Notes: a model not told the origin generated them from the letters alone. 64,000 nucleotides of DNA from JBBITI01 sp963735055 (GCA_963735055.1 CAVTJN010000019.1:62001-126000), one strand, 5' to 3'; shown: positions 44,532 through 54,556, counted from the stretch's first letter. A program made the numbers and translations.

Positions 44532-45914
44532 ATGGACAGAAGAGCGCCCCCGTCTATGGCGAGTGGACGGTTCCGCCGGGATCTGACCCAAGGAAGCATT
44601 CTCAAGAATCTGTTGGTCCTCTCGTGGCCGATTACGGTCACCCAGCTCATGATGACGCTCGGCCCAACGATCGACACGATCTGGGTGGGTAAACTGGGCA
44701 CGGTGGCCGTGGCCGCGGTGGGCGTCGCCGGCGTCGCGGTGATGCTCATCATGGGCCTTATGATGGGCTTCACCATGGGCATGCTGGCGCTGATGGCGCG
44801 GGCCGTCGGCGCCAAGGATTTCGTGCTGGCGAATCGGGTCGCCCAGCAGGCGATCGTCTTCTCGGCTATCTTCGCCGCCCTCATCGCTCTGGTTGGCCAG
44901 TTCCTCGGCGAAAAGATCATTCTCATCGTCACGAGCGATCCGGAGATCGTACGTCTGGCAACGATCTACCTGCGTATCGAGTTCATCGGGGGCGCCACGA
45001 TGGTCTTCCGGATGACCATGGACACGACGATGCAGGCATCCGGGGACACCTTCAATCCGATGTGGATCGCCGGCGTGTACCGGTCGGTTCACATCGCTCT
45101 CTGTCCGTTCCTCATCTTTGGCTGGTGGATCTTCCCCGAGATGGGGGTAAGCGGCGCGGCGTTGACCGGGGTCATCGCACAGGGTCTCGGCGTGTTCCTC
45201 GGGCTGCGAGTGCTCTTTGGGGCCCGGTCGCGCGTGAAGCTAAGCTTTCGCGACTTCCGTTTCGACTTCGGCATAATCTGGCGAATCGTGCGCATCGGTA
45301 TGCCTGCATCGATCTCCGGCATCCAGCGCGGCCTGAGCCAGTTCATACTGCAGGTGTTCATGGCCCCGTTTGGTCAGGCGGCACTGGCAGCCCACGTCAT
45401 CGCCCAGCGGGTGGAGATGTTTCTCTTCATGCCGGCGATGTCCTTTGGCTCGGGAGCTGGTGTGCTGGTGGGACAGAACCTGGGCGCCGGAAAGCCGGAG
45501 CGGGCGGAGCGGAGCGCCTGGATAGCCGTGGGGCTGCTCGAGGCCTTCATCGTTGTGATGGTCGTGGTCATGTTCGTCTGGACTGGTCCGGTGGTACGCA
45601 TCTTCAGTACCGATCCGGGCTTGGATGCCGCCGCGGTCCAGTACCTGCGCATCGCCATGGTTGGCTGGCTCATGATCGGCTTCATGTTCACCTTGATGAA
45701 CTGCCTCCAAAGTGCCGGGGATACGATCGCCACCATGATCATAAGCGTCGCCGATACGTGGCTGGTTACTATTCTGCTGGCATACCTGCTGCCGAAGTAC
45801 ACTGGCCTCGGGGTCCTCGGCATACGCTGGGCCATGGCCGCCAGCGTTCTTGTCGGAGGCGTCGCCATGCTCATCTACTTCCGGAAAGGTCGTTGGAAGA
45901 CAAGACGCGTATGA
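44532..45914 (+). CDS. MATE family efflux transporter
   Basis: A 460-residue Na+- or H+-coupled multidrug exporter with 12 helices in two homologous halves. Typical stretches: LVLSWPITVTQLMMTLGPTI at the N-terminus, MQASGDTFNPM after helix 4, and LQSAGDTIATMI at the matching place in the second half, GVLVGQNLGAGKPERA in the middle. ATG at 44532 preferred (GAGAG upstream) over a GTG at 44505. Gene order marR-MATE suggests drug- or metabolite-induced efflux. Confidence 0.92.
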   Translation: MDRRAPPSMASGRFRRDLTQGSILKNLLVLSWPITVTQLMMTLGPTIDTIWVGKLGTVAVAAVGVAGVAVMLIMGLMMGFTMGMLALMARAVGAKDFVLANRVAQQAIVFSAIFAALIALVGQFLGEKIILIVTSDPEIVRLATIYLRIEFIGGATMVFRMTMDTTMQASGDTFNPMWIAGVYRSVHIALCPFLIFGWWIFPEMGVSGAALTGVIAQGLGVFLGLRVLFGARSRVKLSFRDFRFDFGIIWRIVRIGMPASISGIQRGLSQFILQVFMAPFGQAALAAHVIAQRVEMFLFMPAMSFGSGAGVLVGQNLGAGKPERAERSAWIAVGLLEAFIVVMVVVMFVWTGPVVRIFSTDPGLDAAAVQYLRIAMVGWLMIGFMFTLMNCLQSAGDTIATMIISVADTWLVTILLAYLLPKYTGLGVLGIRWAMAASVLVGGVAMLIYFRKGRWKTRRV

Positions 45915-46101
45915 GAGCGCGTGAGCCTTCAGCTTTCCGGGGCAATTTGTTTTGCCCATCGTTGTATCATCCCTGTTTCACATAACTTGAACCCAATATT
46001 CCTTCCAGCAGGTGAATCTTCACACGATCTGTCGGGAGTCTTCACACAGCCTTCACACAGGCCTGCCAGAATGGGTCTAGAAGAAACGACAGGAGAATGG
46101 T

Positions 46102-46752
46102 ATGAAACGGAAATTGACGATAGGGGTACTGATACTGACCGGCGTACTGGCCATCAGTACCGGAATCGGCATCGCCGCGGCAAGAAGCGCCGACGCCAAT
46201 TCGAACCTCCAGGCGGGGTTCTATGCTCCCAGCGACGGCAGCGCCTTCGCCGACGAGACGGTAGGCCAAATGTATTGCGGCGGCCGTGGTTTGATGGGAG
46301 GCTACCTGACACCTCAGGTGGCGGCCCTGCTGAAACTCACCCCGGAGCAGATTCAGACGCAACTGGACACCGGTAAGACCCTGGCCGAAATTGCGACCGC
46401 GCAGGGAGTCACCCAGGACCAACTGCTCCAGACCATGATGGGATCCTACAGTGATCACCTTGCCCTGATGGTGAAAGACGGGTACCTGACCCAGGCACAG
46501 GCCGACACCATGTCCCAGCAGGCGAAAACCAGGCTGCAGACCGTCATCACGAGTAAGCTGGACTCCAGCAATGGCGCCCGGGGCAGTATTGGTGGCATGA
46601 TCAGAGGGTGGTTCAATGGGGCGCCCCAGTCGGGTACCGGTCCGACCCCCGGCTACGGCTGTGGCGGGACGGGAGCCTGGTCCAACCAGACTTCTCCTTC
46701 CGGCACCGGCTCGACGCCCACCTACGGCCGTGGCATGATGGGCCGCTGGTAG
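46102..46752 (+). CDS. Secreted DUF2680-like protein
   Basis: A 216-residue precursor with a signal peptide (KLTIGVLILTGVLAISTG, cleavage near ARSADA). A helical core LTPEQIQTQLDTGKTLAEIA, GVTQDQLLQTMM and DGYLTQAQADTMSQQAKTRL has the LxAGKTLAxIAxxxGV pattern of DUF2680-type and SHOCT-like extracytoplasmic proteins. The C-terminal 60 residues are Gly/Ser/Thr/Pro rich and end GRGMMGRW. AGGAGA precedes the ATG. It is followed by a strong terminator and then a two-component system that may sense the cell envelope. Confidence 0.75.
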   Translation: MKRKLTIGVLILTGVLAISTGIGIAAARSADANSNLQAGFYAPSDGSAFADETVGQMYCGGRGLMGGYLTPQVAALLKLTPEQIQTQLDTGKTLAEIATAQGVTQDQLLQTMMGSYSDHLALMVKDGYLTQAQADTMSQQAKTRLQTVITSKLDSSNGARGSIGGMIRGWFNGAPQSGTGPTPGYGCGGTGAWSNQTSPSGTGSTPTYGRGMMGRW

Positions 46753-46773
46753 AATAACCGAGGCGCAATCAAA

Positions 46774-46810
46774 CAGGAGTCCGGGGCGAAGTTCTTCCCC
46801 CGGACTCCTG
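46774..46810 (+). terminator. Strong rho-independent-like terminator
   Basis: Perfect 13-bp stem CAGGAGTCCGGGG (46774-46786) and CCCCGGACTCCTG (46798-46810) followed by CCTTTAG, 22 bases after the secreted-protein stop. Confidence 0.8.
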
Positions 46811-46862
46811 CCTTTAGTGATAGTGACCTGCTGTGACGGTGTAGAATAGTGGCGGGTGGAAG

Positions 46863-47564
46863 ATGCCGAAGAACCGGATCCTGGTGGTAGACGACGAGCC
46901 CAAGATCACCGACGTGCTGAAGCTGTACCTTGAGCGTGACGGCTTCCAGGTTGCGACCGCATCCAACGGCGGACAGGCGATCGAAAGGGCGGCCAGTTAC
47001 AAACCTGACCTCATCATCCTCGATCTCAATCTGCCCGATATCGACGGGCTGGAGGTCTATCGTAACATCAAGAAACAGTCTGGTGTCCCGGTCATCATGC
47101 TCACCGGCCGGGGCCAGGAAGTAGACCGGATAGTTGGTCTGGAGCTGGGGGCCGACGACTACGTCACCAAACCATTCAGCGCCCGGGAGATCGTGGCCAG
47201 GGTGAAGGCGGTCCTGCGCCGGCAAGGCCCCGAGGCATCGCCAGCCGACCGGCTGACAGTCGGCGGCATGACCATAGATCCCGGCCGTTACGAGGCCCAT
47301 TGCGGGGAACACCGGCTCGATCTCACGACCACCGAATTCAAGCTGCTGTCGACACTGGCCGGTAATCCCGGGATGGTGTTCAGCCGGGCCCAGTTGCTGG
47401 ATGTCGTTCAAGGCATTGATTATAAGGGCTACGAGCGTACCATCGATGCCCATGTCAAGAACTTGCGTCAGAAGATGACCTCGGGCCGGATCACGTGCGG
47501 TTGTCAGATCGAAACCGTCCGTGGGGTTGGCTACAAACTGGAGGTAGATGCCGATGCGCATTAG
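46863..47564 (+). CDS. OmpR/PhoB-family response regulator
   Basis: A 233-residue two-domain regulator. Receiver domain with acidic pair VVDDEP, phospho-acceptor Asp54 in ILDLNLPDIDG, switch Thr in MLTGRG and Lys in VTKPFS. C-terminal winged helix with LTTTEFKLLSTLAG, YERTIDAHVKNLRQKM and VRGVGYKLE. It overlaps the downstream kinase gene by 11 bases, its cognate sensor. Confidence 0.95.
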   Translation: MPKNRILVVDDEPKITDVLKLYLERDGFQVATASNGGQAIERAASYKPDLIILDLNLPDIDGLEVYRNIKKQSGVPVIMLTGRGQEVDRIVGLELGADDYVTKPFSAREIVARVKAVLRRQGPEASPADRLTVGGMTIDPGRYEAHCGEHRLDLTTTEFKLLSTLAGNPGMVFSRAQLLDVVQGIDYKGYERTIDAHVKNLRQKMTSGRITCGCQIETVRGVGYKLEVDADAH

Positions 47565-48682
47565 CAGGCTCTGGCTCAAGCTCGCCGCCGTTTCGGCAGT
47601 CTCCGCCCTAGTCGGTATCGCCATTGCCGCGTTGCTCATCCGCAACGCCACCTCCCGTGACTTCGGTAGCTACCTGCAACACGTCCGGGGTATGGGGCAG
47701 ATGATGGGTGGCGGTTTCGGGAGCATAATGATGGGGCCATTCGAAACCGAGTTTCTAAGCGCCATCCGGCGCTCATTGTGGATTGCCGGCGTCATTGCGG
47801 TGGCCGCGGCGGGGGGAATCGCGATCCTGTTCTCCCGGCAGATCACGGCGCCCCTGCGCCGGCTGAGTGTTGCCGCGGCCCGGGTCCAGCAGGGCGACCT
47901 GTCGCAGCGGGTGGCCTCGAAATCCACCGATGAGGTGGGCATACTGACCAGCACCTTCAACGGCATGGTGGAATCCCTGGACCAGAACCAGGAAGCGCGT
48001 CGCAAATTGATGGCCGACCTTGCCCACGAGATGGGCACCCCTTTGGCGGTACTGCAGAGTAACCTGGAAGGCATGCTCGACGGCGTGGTGGAAGCATCAC
48101 CATCCAACATCTCGTCGCTGCACCAGGAATCACTGTTACTGTCGCGTCTCGTCCGCGATTTGCGCACCCTGTCCCAGGCAGAGTCGGGCAAGCTGGGCCT
48201 CACCACCGCCCCCGCCGACCTCGGGGCTCTGCTGTCATCGATCGTTAATGGTACCGAAGCCGAGGCCCGGAGGCGGGGCATCGCGCTTTCCTTTAAGGAA
48301 GAGCCGGGTTTGCCGCCGGTCCTGATGGACAAAGACCGGGTGTCGCAGATTGTGGAGAACCTGCTGAGCAACGCCCTTCGTTACACGTCGGCCGGGGGCG
48401 CAGTGAGTGTCGACCTGTCACGGACCGAGGACAAATCGACGGGACGTTCTTTACTGGTTTCGGTGGCGGACACCGGGCAGGGCATCTCCGCCGAGGACTT
48501 GCCTTACATCTTCAATCGCTACTACCAGGGGACCCGGGCCGCCGAGAAACGGGCCGGCGGCTCCGGGATTGGCCTGGCAGTGGTGAAGGAGTTGGTGGAA
48601 GCGCACCAGTGGCAGGGTCTGGGTCGACAGTACCCAGGGCAAAGGAAGCTCGTTTCATTTCACGCTGCCGGCGTCCGATTAG
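47554..48682 (+). CDS. HAMP-containing sensor histidine kinase, frame broken once near the end
   Basis: Membrane sensor kinase of about 375 residues: two membrane helices flanking a short extracytoplasmic loop, HAMP (LRRLSVAAARVQQGDLSQRV), HisKA with phospho-acceptor His in LMADLAHEMGTPLAVLQ, and HATPase with N-box VENLLSNALRYT and VADTGQGIS. After VKELVEAHQ (about 48611) the frame leaves the family; removing one T there gives GRVWVDSTQGKGSSFHFTLP and a stop at 48680-48682. Unshifted, it runs on to 48747. Start ATG at 47554 or 47548, behind GGAGG inside the regulator gene. Confidence 0.9.
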
Positions 48683-48743
48683 AGCGGCGAAGACCGTTTC
48701 GTTTTGCCGGCCAGGTCGTAAGTAACAAGAGAGGTACAAGTAC

Positions 48744-48863
48744 ATGATGTGGCCAGGATTGGATGGGGAGACAGAATCCGCGTTGGACATACTCAAGAGA
48801 CGCTATGCGAACGGCGAGATAGGCAAGGACGAATTCGAAGAAAAGAAACGGGCCATAGCCTGA
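48744..48863 (+). CDS. SHOCT-domain miniprotein (39 aa)
   Basis: A 39-residue protein consisting almost only of a SHOCT motif: ALDILKRRYANGEIGKDEFE followed by EKKRAIA. Two consecutive ATG codons, with GAGAGG upstream. Lies 61 bases after the reconstructed kinase stop and directly before a strong hairpin, so it is probably the last gene of the two-component operon. Confidence 0.75.
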   Translation: MMWPGLDGETESALDILKRRYANGEIGKDEFEEKKRAIA

Positions 48864-48906
48864 GCGAGTGCTCTCCCAGTCGGCATCCTGGGAGCAGCAC
48901 TCGCTC
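48862..48906 (+). terminator. Long hairpin terminator after the SHOCT gene
   Basis: GAGCGAGTGCT (48862-48872) pairs with AGCACTCGCTC (48896-48906) and CTCCCAG (48873-48879) with CTGGGAG (48888-48894), leaving one bulged C and an 8-base loop. It begins inside the SHOCT stop codon and probably also serves the convergent acyltransferase gene. Confidence 0.75.
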
Positions 48907-48954
48907 TTGACAGCCAGCCCAGCTTTTCGTGGCCACCTTACAGTGGTCCACGGT

Positions 48955-50149
48955 CTAGCTCCTGGCATACTCCGCAGGCACCGCCAACTCCGCGGCCTTC
49001 GCCTTCGCCGGTTTCATGCCGAACAGGACGCGCACCACGTTGGCACGCTGCACCAGCAATGCGTAGACGGCCACGATCACGATGAAAGCGCAGGCGACTA
49101 TTCATCGCGTACTTCACGGGTATTGGCAGCGACCATTGGACGACAAAGTAGCCCACCGCCAGCAGTACCGGCTGGTGGAGAATGTAGAATGGCAGGACAG
49201 CCTCGTTTGCGTGGCTCAGACCCTTGCGGTTGAAGTTCAGCCACCGGGCGCCGGTGCCAAGGATACCGGTAACCAGGCCCCAGGAGGCAAAGAAACGCAG
49301 GTCGACGGGAGAGTTGTCATACGCCTGGCCCGAGGCCGGGTTGAATAGCAGCGTAAGGTGGACAATGGACAGCACGACTCCCGCGACCAACAGCCCGGGG
49401 CCGTACCGCCGGAGCGCGTCCTGCATTCGGGCACTGGTGTACATCAGGTATCCTGCAAGGAACATCAGGAAGTAGCTGAAAATGTCCCAACTCCCCATCT
49501 CGCGGGTGAAATCCAGCCCGATTGCGTCGGCGAGGGGCGCCCCCAGGGACACCACCACGAAGACTAGCACCAGTGTCCAGGGCGAGTTCAGCCGCTGGCC
49601 AAGCCGGGACAGCGGGCTCTTGCCCGTCTTCCGGGACGGCAACATCAGCGGTAAAGACACCAGCGAAAACAGGAAAAGCAACATCAGATACCACAGGTGG
49701 ACGCCCATGAAAGCGAAATTGCCGCCGAAACCATAAACGCCATCGAAGTAATGGGGCAGGAACTGGATGAAGTTGCCGGTAAAGTCCCCGTGGGTGAGCC
49801 GTTCGAGATAGATCTGGATCGGGCCCAGCAAGACTATCCCGAGGCCGACGAGGGGAACAAGGAGACGCAAGGCCCTTTCTTTTACGTACGACCCGGGCCC
49901 GCGTGATTTCAACGAAAGGTATATCGCCGCGCCGGAAATGGTAAAGAGCAGAGGCATGATCCAGAGATTGAATGAATCCATCACGATCGTCGAGCTTAAA
50001 CTGCGTGCGGCGTTCTTGATGTGCCAGTCATTCAACGTGAAGAAGCGGTTGCTATGGTACAGGAAGACGGCCAGTATCGTGAACACGCGTAGCCAGTCAA
50101 GGTAGTAGAGGCGAGGCGGGGAGACTCTTGCGGGGGCAGTAGTTGACAT
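48955..50149 (-). CDS. Acyltransferase 3 family membrane protein, frame broken once
   Basis: About 397 residues with some ten membrane helices. Acyltransferase_3 features: N-terminal YYLDWLRVFTILAVFLYHSN with the conserved Arg and His, and LWIMPLLFTISGAAIY. Such enzymes O-acylate extracytoplasmic sugars or lipids. After PVKYAM (about 49106) the frame changes; removing one A gives IVACAFIVIVAVYALLVQRA (last helix) and a C-terminus KAAELAVPAEYARS ending at 48955. Unshifted, the tail is Arg-rich and ends at 48938. AGGAGG precedes the ATG at 50149. Confidence 0.85.
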
Positions 50150-50486
50150 TCGGTCCTCCTTTATCCGATGAGAGTATATGAGCTCGGCCGGGCCCCTGCG
50201 CCGTGCTTTGGTAGGGATTGCGACAGGAACGACGGCCAGTCTTAGGCCTGGTCGATTGGGCAGGTAGGCCGAAAAGATCCTGGGCCGGCCAGCAGGCCCG
50301 CCAGCCCCGGGTCAACCCGCGTTCATAGCGGCGAAGTGGGTCATGCCGGCCCATCCGGAAGACATCGTCGATCTGAACGGGAACAGCGATGACACGCTCG
50401 ACACCCGAATTGCGGCGATAGGGAAATAGTGCTATCGTAGGGACAATTCCAGATCTGGCAGCGCGTTATTTCACCTCAGGAGTGTC
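50150..50486. other. Divergent intergenic region, nothing recognised
   Basis: About 335 bases between the acyltransferase (minus) and an MFS gene (plus). No conserved coding sequence, RNA or repeat recognised. Confidence 0.35.
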
Positions 50487-51738
50487 ATGACGGAAGCAGT
50501 CGCGGCAAGAGACAAGAAATTCCTGGGCGTTGTACCTAACGTCTTCTTTCTGGGACTGGTCAGCATGCTGACGGACGTCAGCAGCGAGATGATATTTACC
50601 CTCGTGCCGCTCTTTCTGTCCAATGTGCTCGGCGCCTCAGCCACGATCATTGGTTTCGTCGGCGGCTTTACCGACGCTGTCGATGCGGTGGTCAGGATAC
50701 CCAGCGGCTGGATTAGCGACAAGATAGGCAAGCGCAAACTCCTTGCCGTACTGGGCTACGGTTTGTCAACGCTGTGTAAACCTTTCATGTATTTTGCCGG
50801 GGGCTGGGGCGCCGTTCTCGGCGTTAGGTTCGGCGATCGCATCGGTAAAGGCATCCGGAGTTCGCCCCGCGACGCTCTGATCGCCGATTCGGCACCATCG
50901 TCGGAGCGGGGCCGGAGTTTTGGTCTACACCGCGCCATGGATACTGCCGGGGCCTTTCTCGGACTGACTCTTGCCGCGGTCATTATCTATGCGGTTGAAG
51001 GAACCTCCACCATATCATTGAGCCTGGCAACATTCCGGTGGCTGGTCATTTACGGCACGATTCCGGCGGTGATCGGTGTGGTGATTCTCGGTGTCCTGGT
51101 CAAGGAGATCAGGAAACCGGTACCTGTCAAAGGCATCAGGGGTTGCTCCAGCGCAAAGAGCATCGGTGAAGTTCGACAGGCGTTTTTACGTATTTCTGGC
51201 TATTATGGCGGTCTTCACCCTGGGTAACTCCAGCGACTTCTTCCTCATACTCCGTGCGCAGAAGCTGGACGTGCCGTTGTTGCAGGTGACGCTGATGCTG
51301 CTCGCCTTCAATGCCGTCTATGTCATGGTCTCATACCCGATGGGCGTTCTTTCCGACAAGATTGGCCGGCGAAAGGTGATCATCGCCGGCTGGCTGGTCT
51401 ACGGTCTGACCTATCTTGGATTTGCCCTGGCAACACAGGAGTGGCAGGCATGGGTGCTGTTTGCCGTCTATGGAATTTACTACGGCATGGTCGAAGGTAA
51501 TGCCAAGGCATTCATCGCCGACCTTGTTCCGGCCGAAAAGCGGGGGACCGCTTATGGCCTGTTCCAGGGTATCGTCGGGGCGATGATATTGCCCGCCAGT
51601 GTTATCGCCGGGTGGCTGTGGTCGGCGGTTAGCCCCTCATCGACCTTCTACTTCGGAGGTTCACTCGCTTTGCTGGCGATGCTGGGGATGCTGGTTCTGA
51701 TCAAGGAGAACCGACCCGTTCAACATCGAGCGGGGTAA
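50487..51738 (+). CDS. MFS transporter, frame broken once
   Basis: About 416 residues with 12 helices. First half: LGLVSMLTDVSSEMIFTLVP and the motif IPSGWISDKIGKRK; GKGIRSSPRDALIADS is characteristic of a subgroup of prokaryotic MFS proteins. Second half: VMVSYPMGVLSDKIGRRK and FIADLVPAEKRGTAYG. The halves lie in different frames; one surplus G near 51143 (in atcaggggttgc) joins VKGIR to VAPAQRASVKFDRRFY. The ATG at 50487 follows CAGGAG. Confidence 0.88.
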
Positions 51739-51993
51739 CCGGTAAGTCCAGACAGCGAGACCGAGAACCAACCGTTGACATCGGGTCCCGAGACGGGTAT
51801 CATTCAGGTGCTCGCTTCTTTCGTTCACTCCCGTACAACTGGAGACCGGCAATCGGCCAGTCGTGGAGGAGGCGGTTCATGCTCGTTGCCGTCCCTTGCG
51901 CTCGAAGCCCGCGCAACCCACTTATTGTCTGAGAACGTGCTCGCGTTCCGCCGCGTGCCTGAAGGCATGCGTGGAGATAAGGAGGTGGAACTC

Positions 51994-53754
51994 ATGTCGG
52001 CAATCCTTCGCCTGAATATGACTGATCGCACCTACCTCTTGCACGATGCACTCGAACCAAAGATGGGTGGACGGTGGTTGACCTCCTCACTGGTAGCTTC
52101 AGAAGTGCCCCCCCTTACCCATCCCCTGGGACCGCGCAACAAGCTCGTTTTTGCGCCGGGGCTGGTCACCGGGACCCGCTCCCCAACATCTGCCCGGGTC
52201 TCGGTTGGCGGCAAGTCTCCTCTCACCGGGGGTATCAAGGAGTCGAATTCCGGCGCCGCATGGGCCGCTGATCTGGCATCGATGCGAATCCAAGCCATCG
52301 TCGTCGAAGGCCAGCCCGCCGGTCGAGGTTCTCTGTGGGGAGCCCACCTTACCTGGGATTCAGCTTCCGGGAAGCCTGCCGTCCACTTCCTTGACGCCTC
52401 CGAATATAGGAACCAGGACCTTTACGAGGTGTTTCCCGAGCTCGTTAAGAGATTCGGCAACAGGGCATCAGTGGCAGCCTGCGGGCTCGCCGGGGAAAGA
52501 GGATTCGCCAATTCCGGCATCGCATTCAACGACCTTGCCAAGCATCCCAGCCGGTATGCAGGTCGGGGCGGCCTGGGAGCAGTGATGGGCAGTAAAGGGT
52601 TGAAGTTCATCGTCATCGATCCGACCGGGTCTCCGGGAGTCACGATCAAAGACCCGGACTTGTTCGAGGAAGGGCGGAAGAAGATGCTCGAGGCCCTGCG
52701 AACCCACGCCATTACCAAACCAAAGGGCGCGCTGAACACCTACGGCACCGCCGTGCTGGTCAATATCCTGAACGAAGCCGGCGGCTTTCCCACCCGGAAT
52801 TTCACCAGCGGGAGGTTTGAAGGGGCCGGCAAGATTGCCGGCGAGGCGATCTTCGAGGGGAACCGGCAACGCTTTGGCAGAGAGCTCTACAATCACGCTT
52901 GCAGCCCCGGTTGCGTCATACAGTGTTCGAACACCTGGCACAAGCCGGACGGCAAGGAGCATGTTTCCTGTGTCGAATATGAATCGGCCTGGTCACTGGG
53001 CGCAAACTGCGGCATCGATGACCTCGATGACATCGCCGAACTGGTACGAATGTGCAACGGTGACGGCGTCGACACCATCGAGATGGGAACCACCCTTGGT
53101 ATCGCCATGGCGGCCGGAGTCATTCCCTTCGGCGATGGCAAGAAGGCGATTGAGCTGATGCGCGAAATAGAGAAAGGGACCGCCATGGGCCTGATCCTGG
53201 GAAGCGGGACAGAGACGGCCGCCAAAGTATTCGGCGTTAGTCACGTGCCCACCGTTAAGGGCCAAAGCATGCCCGCTTATGAACCGCGGGCGGTCAAGGG
53301 GATCGGTACGACATATGCGACGAGCACCATGGGAGCTGACCACACGGCCGGCTACACCATCGCTCCCGAAATCCTTGCGGTGGGCGGTAAAGTGGATGCC
53401 ATGAGCCCTGAGGGCAAGGCCGCTCTCAGCCGGGCTTTTCAGGCGACCACGGCCTTCATCGATACGACCGGACACTGTTTGTTCATCGCCTTTGCCATCC
53501 TGGACATTGCCGCCGGCTACCAGGGCATGATAGATGAATGTAACGGAGTGCTGGGCACCAAATGGGCGGCGGATGACGTCGTCAAAATTGGAGGAGACAT
53601 TCTCAAGGTCGAGCGGGCGTTCAACGAGAGGGCCGGGCTTGGCGCGGCCCATGACAGACTGCCTGAGTTCATGACACTTGAGCCGCTCCCGCCACATAAC
53701 ACGGTATTTGACATCTCCGATGAGGTACTGGATTCGGTGTACGCCGGTCTTTGA
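51994..53754 (+). CDS. Aldehyde ferredoxin oxidoreductase (tungsten/molybdopterin type)
   Basis: A 586-residue cytoplasmic enzyme that oxidises aldehydes to acids with ferredoxin as acceptor, using a tungsto- or molybdo-bispterin and one [4Fe-4S] cluster. N-terminal AFOR_N region LVFAPGLVTGTRSPTSARV with the GKSPLTGGI pterin-binding segment; cluster Cys at 303, 307 and 311 (CSPGCVIQC) and 495 (TTGHCLF); EYESAWSLGANCGIDD and the second pterin motif around GADHTAGYT. ATG at 51994 is fixed by AAGGAGGTGG. Followed by moaD-like and ThiS-like genes, which fit a molybdopterin-enzyme operon. Confidence 0.94.
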   Translation: MSAILRLNMTDRTYLLHDALEPKMGGRWLTSSLVASEVPPLTHPLGPRNKLVFAPGLVTGTRSPTSARVSVGGKSPLTGGIKESNSGAAWAADLASMRIQAIVVEGQPAGRGSLWGAHLTWDSASGKPAVHFLDASEYRNQDLYEVFPELVKRFGNRASVAACGLAGERGFANSGIAFNDLAKHPSRYAGRGGLGAVMGSKGLKFIVIDPTGSPGVTIKDPDLFEEGRKKMLEALRTHAITKPKGALNTYGTAVLVNILNEAGGFPTRNFTSGRFEGAGKIAGEAIFEGNRQRFGRELYNHACSPGCVIQCSNTWHKPDGKEHVSCVEYESAWSLGANCGIDDLDDIAELVRMCNGDGVDTIEMGTTLGIAMAAGVIPFGDGKKAIELMREIEKGTAMGLILGSGTETAAKVFGVSHVPTVKGQSMPAYEPRAVKGIGTTYATSTMGADHTAGYTIAPEILAVGGKVDAMSPEGKAALSRAFQATTAFIDTTGHCLFIAFAILDIAAGYQGMIDECNGVLGTKWAADDVVKIGGDILKVERAFNERAGLGAAHDRLPEFMTLEPLPPHNTVFDISDEVLDSVYAGL

Positions 53755-53827
53755 GGGAAGGGCGCAGGACTGCGGGCAATCGTCCGCGGTCCTGCGCGGA
53801 ACAGTATGCCCCCTGGGATTTCGTATC

Positions 53828-54067
53828 ATGCGCATCAGAGTCAAGCTCTTTGCTACCCTGGCGAAACGGGTGCCGGGCGCAACCGCAGGCACCCCTATGG
53901 ATGTGGAGTTGCCTTCAGGGAGTGACCTTCGCGGCCTGGCATCGCAGTTACGTCTGCCTGAGGGCGAATGGAGACTGTTCTTCGTCAACGGCCGGGCTGA
54001 AGACCTGGATAGTAGGCTGCAGGACGATGACGAGGTTGGGATATTTCCTCCGGTCGGCGGTGGGTAG
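53828..54067 (+). CDS. MoaD-like sulfur carrier protein
   Basis: A 79-residue beta-grasp protein: MRIRVKLFATLAKRVPG, a middle LRGLASQLRL helix and the terminal DDEVGIFPPVGGG, ending in the Gly-Gly tail that is adenylated and thiocarboxylated for molybdopterin synthesis. Directly after the aldehyde oxidoreductase and one base before the next gene, so it probably supports cofactor synthesis for that enzyme. Confidence 0.9.
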   Translation: MRIRVKLFATLAKRVPGATAGTPMDVELPSGSDLRGLASQLRLPEGEWRLFFVNGRAEDLDSRLQDDDEVGIFPPVGGG

Positions 54068-54433
54068 ATGGACATCAGCATAGACCTGTTCCTGTATGGC
54101 GAACTTGCCCGGTACGCCGTCCCGGAGGGAGCCTCGGGCTACTCAAACACCAAGGTCGTGCTGAAGGACCACGCCACCATCCGGGACCTTCTGACCCGCC
54201 TGGACATGCCTACGGAGAAGCGAGGCGTCACTTTCATCAACGGGCAATTGAGCGCCATGCCTGGCGTTCAACCGGACCTGGAGCATGTTCTCGCCGACAA
54301 CGACCGGGTGGCGTTCTTTGACCTCAGGAGCATGTGGCCTTTCCAGTACCGGTACGGAGCTCCGATGGTTGACGAGATGGCCAAGGCTCTGTCGACCGAC
54401 AAAGATGGTATCCATCACTCTTATCAATCGTGA
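54068..54433 (+). CDS. ThiS/MoaD-like beta-grasp protein without Gly-Gly end
   Basis: A 121-residue protein starting immediately after the moaD-like stop. The pattern ISIDLFLYGELARYAV, ATIRDLLTRLDMP, GVTFINGQLSA and LADNDRVAFFDLRS is that of ThiS/MoaD sulfur carriers, but instead of ending Gly-Gly after the last strand it continues 30 residues (MWPFQYRYGAPMVDEM) and ends without Gly. Probably a structural or cofactor-insertion partner in the aldehyde oxidoreductase operon. Confidence 0.8.
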   Translation: MDISIDLFLYGELARYAVPEGASGYSNTKVVLKDHATIRDLLTRLDMPTEKRGVTFINGQLSAMPGVQPDLEHVLADNDRVAFFDLRSMWPFQYRYGAPMVDEMAKALSTDKDGIHHSYQS

Positions 54434-54473
54434 CGCCAGAGGGTCCACGCCTTCTTCGTATCATGACAGCTAT

Positions 54474-54556
54474 CCCCCCTTTTCGAAGAAAACGCCCCTT
54501 TGCTTCGATGGTGTCACCAGTCCTGGCCGCGCCGCATTTCTTACCAGACGCCAGAG
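54474..54556 (+). repeat. Intergenic repeat, copy B
   Basis: Begins CCCCCCTTTTCGAAG, then AAACGCCCCTTTG, CTTCGATGGTGTCACCAG, TCCTGGCCGCGCCG and ttcttaccagacgcc. It is closest to copy C (58225-58305). TCGAAG near the start can pair with CTTCGA 14 bases later. It lies 40 bases after the ThiS-like gene. Confidence 0.75.
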
